From the NCBI GenBank assembly GCA_949751835.1, contig CATKHK010000102.1, forward strand, positions 83,729-147,728: a DNA stretch of 64,000 nt. The letters are read 5' to 3'. The DNA is from Blepharisma japonicum. Lineage: Eukaryota; Ciliophora; Heterotrichea; Heterotrichida; Blepharismidae. Shown here piece by piece: positions 57,654 through 64,000 of the stretch. The position numbers were made by a program, and so were the translations under genes. The notes under the pieces were generated by a model. The model did no database searches. It had not been told where the DNA came from and saw only the letters and a list, made by a program, of their open reading frames with translations. Position 1 is the stretch's first letter. Every line of letters starts with the position of its first letter.

Positions 57654-60458
57654 ATGTTTGATAACCAAATTTCCCCTGAAGAAAGCGAAGAAAGCCCAAG
57701 AGAATTTTACTCTTCTAATAGCCATACTAATGGAAAAGACGAGAAAATTCACTTGCAAGCTGATGATCCACTTCATCGGTATGTAAAGCTTTCGTGGGAA
57801 GATGTAAATTATTATGCATCTGTTGAGGGTAAAAGAATGCATATTTTAAAAAGCGTCTCTGGACATGCAAATCCTGGAGAGTTTCTGGCTATTATGGGTG
57901 CATCAGGCTCAGGAAAAACTTCACTTTTGAATATTTTGGCAAATCGAGCAAGAAGCGGGAATAGCGCAGAAATGACTGGAACCATCTCTGCTAATGGTAA
58001 GAATGCCAAAGAATTCAATATAAGTAAGTACGCAGCCTATGTTACCCAAGACGATGTTTTACTCCCAGTTTTGACTCCTTGTAGGGCATGAGACTATACC
58101 ACACTTCAACTATCTAATTATTCTTATAATAAATGTTAATAACAATGCAGTATGTAATCTTTTGCATAATCATCAAATGACGACATTCTTAAGGTAGCAT
58201 CTGCCAATCTGCACCACTCACTTTGAATTGTATAATTATGAGGCCTTGTTTTACAAGGAAATTTTATCAGCTATGCAACAGAAGGGGAGGAAACCTACCC
58301 TTTGGATTGCTCCCTAGAAAGTTAAAAGGCCTGTGGTTTTCCCGCTTCAATCCTACGCAGCAAATGAATCAATAGCGATCGACGATGACAAAGAAGACAA
58401 AGTGCTCATTCTTGAGCAGCTGAAGCTGGAACACCATTTGCAAGGCATAATCTGGTGAAACAAATAGATCAGATCAGCGATTAGTGACCCGACACTCGTA
58501 AAAATGTTGGAAGGTCTGGAGTGGTAGCCATAGTGGACGTTAAGCGAGTGCAAAAGCCATTAAGTTTACTTCTGCGTAATTCTAGTATGATTTTAGTATT
58601 TTTGATAATATACTAGATACTATATCTTTTATCTTTCTTAAATAAATTGATTTATAATATTAAATCATTGTTTTTAATAAAATCAAAGTTTTGAATTTAA
58701 TTAAATAAAATTCATAATATTTATATTGTTATATTGAAATTGGCAAATTAAGTAACTTTAATTCAGCAGTATTAATTTAATTTATGATAGCAAATATTTT
58801 CATATTTATTTATAATAATTTTCATTTAATTAAACAACCCTTCAAAAATAATTTTCATATTTAATAGTAGAGATGCAACATCTGGCTAAATTAAATTTTA
58901 TAGAAACATATATATTGCATTATTTTATTATTTTTATAACCAAAATTAGGTAGCTAGAATAAGGAGGCTTTTTACGATTGGCCAGACTCCAAGAGATTGC
59001 TTAATCTTTTATGCCAAGCTAAGATGCCCCGGAACAGAAAAAGTAAGATTCGCAAAGGTCGAGGAAATTCTGAATGACCTTAACATTGCGAGAATTGCTG
59101 ATAACCTGATCGGTAATGCAATGATCAAAGGAATCTCTGGTGGAGAAAAAAAGAGGGTTTGTATAGGAATCGAGCTTATGTCTGATCCTTGCATTATTAT
59201 GCTAGATGAACCGACTTCGGGCCTAGACAGTTATAATGCAGGAATTGTAGTCGATTTGCTATTAAAACAAGCCTCTAAAGGAAGAACTATCATTTCCACA
59301 ATCCACCAGCCAAGTTCCAATGTCTTTAAAAAATTCGATAAATTACTACTTCTCTCTGAAGGAAATGTAGTTTATCATGGTCCTTGCAAAAAATCAAGAA
59401 AATATTTCGCAGAGCTAGGATATAAGTGTCCAAGTCAAGTAAATCCAGCTGATTACTATATGAGAATGCTCCATATAACAAACAGACATGAAATTACAGA
59501 TGAAGAGCAAAACAAGCTTGATCTGTTTACTGAAAATTATAAAGAAAATCACGTCGACGAGACTGAATCAAAATATGAGCTTACTCAGCTGCACGAAATA
59601 GAAAGCTATCGTCCAAACTATTGGGTCGAGTTTTTGGAATTGCTCAAAAGGTCAGCCAAGATATCGGCCAAGAACAGGCCGTTAATAAAACTCCATATTA
59701 TATTTGCCATCCTTTTTGGGACTTTGATAGCATTAATCTTTAATGGCATAGGAAATGGACAAAAGGCCATGCAAAACACCAATGGAGCACTTTATATGAT
59801 CTCTATTTGGGCAATAATGAGCGGAAATCATGCAGTTATTATGAACTGTAAGGATTATTTAGATTATATTGAAAGAGCAGTCTTTTTGAAAGAACATGAT
59901 GAAGGACTCTATGGAACATGGTCTTATTTCTTAGCTAAAAACGTTATTGATTTGCCATGAACCTTTATAGCTGGAATTCTTTCTAGTGTCATAATTTATT
60001 TCAGCTTAGATCTCAACCTTCATGATGGGTCAAAATTTGTGATTTTCTACTGTATTTATGCTATGGCGCTACAGACTGGTATGGCCTTTGGCTATGTTAC
60101 TGGGTACATGATGTCAACTGTTGAGACAGCTCTTGCGTTTAGCACTATTATTCTTTTCCCTATAACTGCATTTGGAGGAGAGCATGTAAAAGTCACTTCA
60201 ATTCCTTTGGCTTGGAGATGGATTAGCTATATTGCTGTAAATTTTATTTAGCCTTTTAGATGGGTCTTTCAAGCTTTTACGGTTAATGAATACAATGATT
60301 GGGAAAGAGATTGTGATACAGGCTGTGATCCTTTAGGACACTTAGGATGGTCTGATCAATTATGGCAAGGATTTGTTGGAATTATTGTGGTAAGCACTTG
60401 CGTGAGGCTTCTTGCTTATTTTTTATTGAAGTTGCAGACTCGTAATAAAAGATCTTAA
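57654..60458 (+). CDS. ABCG-type half transporter 2, 625 aa after insertion and intron removal
   Basis: Start MFDNQISPEESEE. Coding parts are 57654-58078, 58991-60236 and 60252-60458, with TGA as Trp at DLPW. Walker A is GASGSGKT, signature ISGGEKKR, Walker B IIMLDEPTSGLDS. A 912-bp insertion breaks the gene between VLTP and RDCLIFYA, in the NBD ahead of the signature. If it is not removed the protein is dead. The coding sequence on both sides is otherwise clean, which favours a removable element or a recent event. Confidence 0.8.
58079..58990. mobile_element. 912-bp insertion in ABCG gene 2
   Basis: Bounded by a 6-bp direct repeat GACTCC (58073-58078 and 58985-58990). Much of the first half has unusually high G+C. 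A minus-strand frame there includes RPHNYTIQSEWCRLADATLR, preceded by a broken frame with YWFICCVGLKREN. This order loosely recalls ISXO2/IS1595-type DDE transposases. The second half is AT-rich. No terminal inverted repeats are visible. Confidence 0.6.
60237..60251 (+). other. 15-nt intron
   Basis: GTAAATTTTATTTAG at the same codon position as in ABCG gene 1. Removal joins YIA to PFRWVFQAF. Confidence 0.9.
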
Positions 60459-61007
60459 TCATCAATATTAAAAAATTAGTCTTCTAATTTAGTAAAATTA
60501 TATCTTAAGAAATTTTATTTATGTTCTATCCACATCAGCTCAAAACAATTTATATTTTACTTGAAAGACTTTAAAATTCAGGCTCCATGGCTGAATACAT
60601 ATATTTGTGATTCTATAAAAATTGATTTCCTTAAAAAATCATCTTGCAATGTCTAATTATTCAATAAAATGGCCTAATTAGGTAAAATTGTAGAATCACA
60701 AAATTTTAATCAGTCTGAGCTAAGCATCTGGCCTCAAGAAGATCTTAGGATTATTGCATCAAGTCTTGTATCGGCTGCTTTTATACTTTAATTGGAAATT
60801 GCAAATCTCAAAAATTTACTTTCATTAAATTAGATTATTAAAAGTAAAAATTGAACCAGACTAAAATTACTATATTTAAATTGTCCAATTTTTTAAAAAG
60901 GCTGATCAGTAAAATTAAAACGACAAATTATTATTAGCCATTATTTTAATAGTCTTAAATGATAAGTTATAGAAATTAATGGCAATTAATAAATTAAATA
61001 TCAGAAG
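60459..61007. other. Intergenic with a short broken frame
   Basis: About 550 bp. A frame at 60669-60790 (ATG GCC TAA, then 38 open codons ending in TAA) looks faintly protein-like but is too short to call. Confidence 0.4.
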
Positions 61008-62438
61008 ATGGAGAATTCGGAGCAATGATCAGAGCGCAATCAAGCCAAAAATAAAACACAGGGGAGCTTAGAAGAATTTAAAAATCTTGAGCATCAAGCA
61101 ACGCCAAAACAAATTGTTTCTATTATTATTGGTCATTCAGGCCATGGCAAGTCTACTCTAATAAATTATTTTACTAACTATTTCAGAGGTGGCACTTTAA
61201 ATGACAAAAAAGTTGCAATACCCACAGAAAACTACAAATCTGTTACAGAAAAAGAATTTTCTCATACAGAGCGTAATGCTACAATGTATTTGAGCCAAAC
61301 TGAAAATTGTTCACACTATACATTTGTAGATCAAAAGTCTAATCAGTATATTTTTATTGATACTCCTGGGTTAAGTGACACTCAAGGTTCAGACCAAGAT
61401 GATAAAAATATCGAAAAAATTTTTGACACTTTATGCATGACAAAGATATTGAATGGTATAATAGTAATCCAGAACGGAAGTGAATCCAGGCTGACTTCTA
61501 GTGTTAAAAATGCTTTGGTTAGACTAAGAAACTGTCTTCCTTTATCTGCTAGGGAAAACATCATACTTATATTAACAAACTCACCTGAGTTTTCTACATT
61601 TGATGAAGATTGCATCCCACTTAAAGTAAAAAAAACTTACTTGATGGACAATAGCGCTTTTAATGTGCCAGCAGAAGACATTTATAAAATAAGCAGAAGG
61701 CAAAAAAACATTCTAAATATGAAGTGAGAAATGTCAATGGATGTAATTGAAGAATTAATGAATGATTTATTAGGCTTTAATCAGATTCAAACAAAAGATT
61801 TCCAAATAATGAAAGATGAAATTAATCATGTAAAAAGCAGCTTTCATCATGCAAAAATAATTTTGAAGAACTGACTCGACATACGAGATAAAATCTCAGA
61901 AATAAAAATTGAAAAAGATGCCCTAGATGCTGATGCATTAGCGAACCAAGATTATACATTGAAAAGAACTGTATTCCAAACAGAATTTGTAAATACATCA
62001 TATCACAATACTATATGCAGCAGATGCAGCACTTTATGCGATGAGAATTGTGGGTTGGAGTATACGAATTCAACAAATGCTGAGATATTTATAGGGTGTT
62101 CTTGTATGAATGGGTCATCTAGTTGCGAAGTGTGTAAGTGCGGCTATTCATTAACTTATTATTCAGCAGTGCTTAAGCACCACAGCGGCCCTTATAGGCT
62201 TTTATTTCTCCTTTTCCATGTCTTCCTTCATTCTTCAACACTCTTTCCTACAGGCTCTTCCTCAGCTCCCTTTCCCGTTTCTTCTCCAATTTCTTCTTCA
62301 GTTTTTTCTTCAGTTTTTCCTACAGCTTCTCATCTAGCTTCTCCTTCAGTTTCTCCTTCAGATTCTTTCTCAATTTCTCCATCGGTTTCTCACTCAGAGT
62401 GGTTTAAAAATCAATTTAAAGTCAACATGCTTTTATAA
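61008..62438 (+). CDS. AIG1-type GTPase with Cys-rich tail, up to 476 aa
   Basis: Start MENSEQWSERNQAKNK. TGA is Trp at three or more places. G1 P-loop GHSGHGKST at ~42, G3 DTPG at ~118 and a degenerate G4 LTNS at ~188 place it with AIG1/GIMAP-like P-loop GTPases. A helical linker follows, then a Cys-rich part (CSRCSTLCDENCG, CSCMNGSSSCEVCKCG) that could bind zinc. The last ~85 residues (Ser/Pro/Phe repeats from CTTCTCCTTCAGTTT-like DNA) run into the left repeat of the transposon and may not be the native C-terminus. Such GTPases act in membrane or immune-like responses; here the role is unknown. Confidence 0.75.
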
Positions 62439-63696
62439 ATTTAAATTTTTAAATGTTTGGCAATGATCAAATGCAATGTTTTCTCCTTCTTCTTGCCTTG
62501 CTAAGTTGCATAATTTGAAGCTTTTTGCTATTGTCTCTTGTTCTAAACCCTCAAAAGCAGCTCTTACCCATCCAATAGCACAAAATCTGTCTGGATTTTT
62601 TATATTTCCAGCTTGAGTTCTTCTGTCAATGTTTTCTTCGATGTATTTGTTCTTCATTTCGTCAAGTTTTGCTTTAAATCCTCTAAAAATGCTAACGTCT
62701 AATGGTTGAACATATTTAGTGCACCCAGCAGGAATAAAAATATGCTTTATTCTTCGATCTTGGTAAATATCCTTTATTTCTTCACACATATGGGTAGTGC
62801 ATTTATCGGATATAATTAGTTCGACATCTATGTAATTTTTCTTAATGTAATTAGAAAGAATTTCTTTTGTTATGTATCCATTTGAACTGCATGCTATTTG
62901 AATGTTATCTGGCAGATTGAGTTTCTTTATAAATGTTTCTGGGAATTTATTTTTTTCTGAAAATACAATCAATACAGGATCTTTATCACCATTTGCTCTA
63001 ATTGATAGAAGAACAGTGAATGCTTTACTTGAAATAGAGAGAAGCTGCTGATACTTCTTTGTTACCTTTTAAATCCAAGGTATAATTGGCCATTGACCCC
63101 CATTCAACTCTTGTTTCGTCGAAATTAGCTATCTTTCTTGGGTCAATTTCATTTATATTTGCTATTTGTGCTAAATTCCTGTAAAATCTTTGTAAGGATT
63201 GCCTTATTTGCTCATCAGTTTTGATTTTAAATGTGCTGATTCTTTTTCAGCATATTTCATTTCTTTTCTTGAATAAAAGAGCCCAATTATCACTGGCTTT
63301 GAACCCTTGTAAACCATCTCGTTCTGCAATTTCTAAAGCATCTCTTTGAATATCAGCAGTCTTTATCCTCAATCCAGCATCTCTTTTTCTTTGAAAACAC
63401 TCGAAAACAGATTCTTCCAGTTCTGGATATTTAGGGCCAGAAGAAGCAACTAGAGCTTTTTTTTTGCTGTCCTTTTCTGCGCTATTCATGAGCTGTTCTT
63501 GCTGATTAGTTCTAAGCCATTTTCTAAAAGTATCAAGAGATAATGGCTTATCTTTGCAAAATTCAGCAGCTGTTAGTCCAGATTCATTAAATTCGATTAC
63601 TAGCTCCTTCTTTTCTTCTACAGTGTATCTCCGTCTCTTGTGATTGCCTGAGCTGATCTCTCTTTTTCTCTTTAAATTTGCCGGGAATTCTTCCAT
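62433..63696 (-). pseudogene. Pogo-like DDE_1 transposase, frameshifted
   Basis: Starts MEEFPANLKRKREISS. Residues ~20-60 are a CENP-B/Psq-type helix-turn-helix (YTVEEKKELVIEFNESG). A second DNA-binding segment follows. TGA at about 63247 is Trp. The DDE domain has FDET (first Asp), IISDKCTTHM (second) and YVQPLDVSIFRGF (third), the pogo/Tigger pattern. A 1-nt frame change near 63040, after KGNKEVS, splits it into two frames. Whether it is a sequencing error or decay is unknown. Confidence 0.8.
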
Positions 63697-63725
63697 TTAT
63701 TATTTATTAATAAAAATTTTCCCCT

Positions 63726-63781
63726 GGCCTTATCTCAGAGTGGTATATTTTTTTTAATATAGACCACTCTGAGATAAGGCC
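63726..63781. repeat. Perfect 19-bp inverted repeat
   Basis: GGCCTTATCTCAGAGTGGT (63726-63744) and its exact reverse complement (63763-63781), separated by 18 bp. A third copy with one change is at 63848-63866. Confidence 0.9.
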
Positions 63782-63877
63782 ACCCAGAGTTTTATTAATA
63801 AAATATGAAATTTTATTATTAAATTAGTAATTCTCTAATAAGAGTAGACCATTCTGAGATAAGGCCACCTGGCCTTA
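63733..63877. mobile_element. TA-bounded MITE/IES-like insertion, 145 bp
   Basis: Flanked by the 10-bp direct repeat CCTGGCCTTA (63723-63732 and 63868-63877) and made largely of pogo-type inverted repeats. Excision leaving one TA gives the in-frame segment NFPLALVRAVRSG of the Rpn3 fragment. Confidence 0.65.
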
Positions 63878-64000
63878 GTTAGAGCAGTTAGATCTGGAGA
63901 ACTAGAAAGGTATAATCAAGTTATCACAACTTACCAAAATTCGTTTAATGAAGACATGAACCTTTCACTTGTAGCAAGACTCAGACATATTGTAATTAAA
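63878..64000 (+). CDS. PSMD3: 26S proteasome subunit Rpn3 (PSMD3), partial
   Basis: 41 codons open to the window end: VRAVRSGELERYNQV, then F-N-E-D and VARLRHIVIK. This matches the start of the PCI domain of Rpn3/PSMD3 (AVR-x-G-x-L, then RLRHNVIK). The N-terminal part of the gene is not found upstream; transposon and IES-like sequence lie there instead. So it is either a gene interrupted by a large germline insertion or a fragment. Confidence 0.7.

Larger units (their letters stand above)
62393..63866 (-). mobile_element. Pogo-like (Tc1/mariner) transposon
   Basis: Left end has CTCAGAGTGGT at 62393-62403. Right end has the inverted match ACCACTCTGAG at 63763 (part of a 19-bp inverted repeat) and a variant at 63848. 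Inside is a minus-strand transposase with helix-turn-helix and DDE domains. The exact right end is uncertain because several inverted-repeat copies lie together at 63726-63866. Confidence 0.7.

Noticed and set aside
58353-58553. Minus-strand 66-codon frame in the 912-bp insertion as a gene
   Set aside because: The protein-like signal nearby is in a different frame and broken; this frame is Ser-rich and looks like chance.
60669-60790. Short frame after ATG GCC TAA
   Set aside because: Too short, has a stop at codon 3 and no relatives in the window.
1-64000. CRISPR arrays, operons, ribosome binding sites or riboswitches
   Set aside because: The sequence is eukaryotic; no regularly spaced short repeats or bacterial signals are seen.

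Overview
This window reads as nuclear DNA of a heterotrich ciliate, most likely Blepharisma or a close relative. Three lines of sequence evidence point there. (1) In-frame TGA lies inside almost every gene where paralogues carry TGG or where the frame simply continues, so UGA codes for Trp; only TAA and TAG end genes. (2) Two ABCG-type genes each carry a 15-nt GT..AG intron at the same place, and reading through it would hit TAG. (3) Several genes are broken by short AT-rich insertions whose removal between two TA dinucleotides restores the frame exactly; these look like internal eliminated sequences (IESs). The window may therefore be germline (micronuclear) sequence, or a macronuclear assembly with retained IESs. 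Species assignment is inference.

Layout. 1-4.8 kb: three minus-strand genes of unknown function after a degenerate leader region. 4.8-17.2 kb: nine tandem minus-strand copies of one alpha/beta-hydrolase family, one a pseudogene with two IES-like insertions, plus N-terminal relics between them. Only one copy keeps the nucleophile serine; the others have Gly, Ala, Cys or Tyr there, while the Asp and His positions are mostly kept. 17.4-23.4 kb: a basic disordered protein, a GPI-anchored Cys-rich surface protein, an SK-like K+ channel and two unknown small proteins. 23.8-45.9 kb: a plus-strand array of about ten divergent protein-kinase genes (HQD instead of HRD, mostly DFN instead of DFG) with a shared N-terminal helical region. 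It includes a deleted pseudogene, a sequencing gap of 100 N, a possible double kinase, a decayed PP2C phosphatase, a small duplicated ORF, and two 3'-end fragments of the V-ATPase subunit H gene. 46.2-54 kb: a compact housekeeping block (V-ATPase subunit H, a coiled-coil protein, a Myb-like/acidic protein split by an IES, a TMEM42-like membrane protein, an unknown protein, proteasome subunit alpha4, an EFHB/CFAP21-like axonemal protein). 54.8-60.5 kb: two ABCG half-transporters, one with a 71-bp IES and one with a 912-bp insertion containing a protein-like fragment. 61-64 kb: an AIG1-type GTPase, a pogo-like (Tc1/mariner) transposon with a frameshifted transposase, a 145-bp MITE/IES carrying the same inverted repeats, and the start of a 26S proteasome Rpn3/PSMD3 fragment that runs off the window.

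The genes do not form operons. The main biological themes are local tandem amplification (hydrolases, kinases, ABCG pair), loss or change of catalytic residues in the amplified families, and IES/MITE-type insertions, with a pogo-like transposon carrying the same inverted repeats as one of the TA-bounded insertions.
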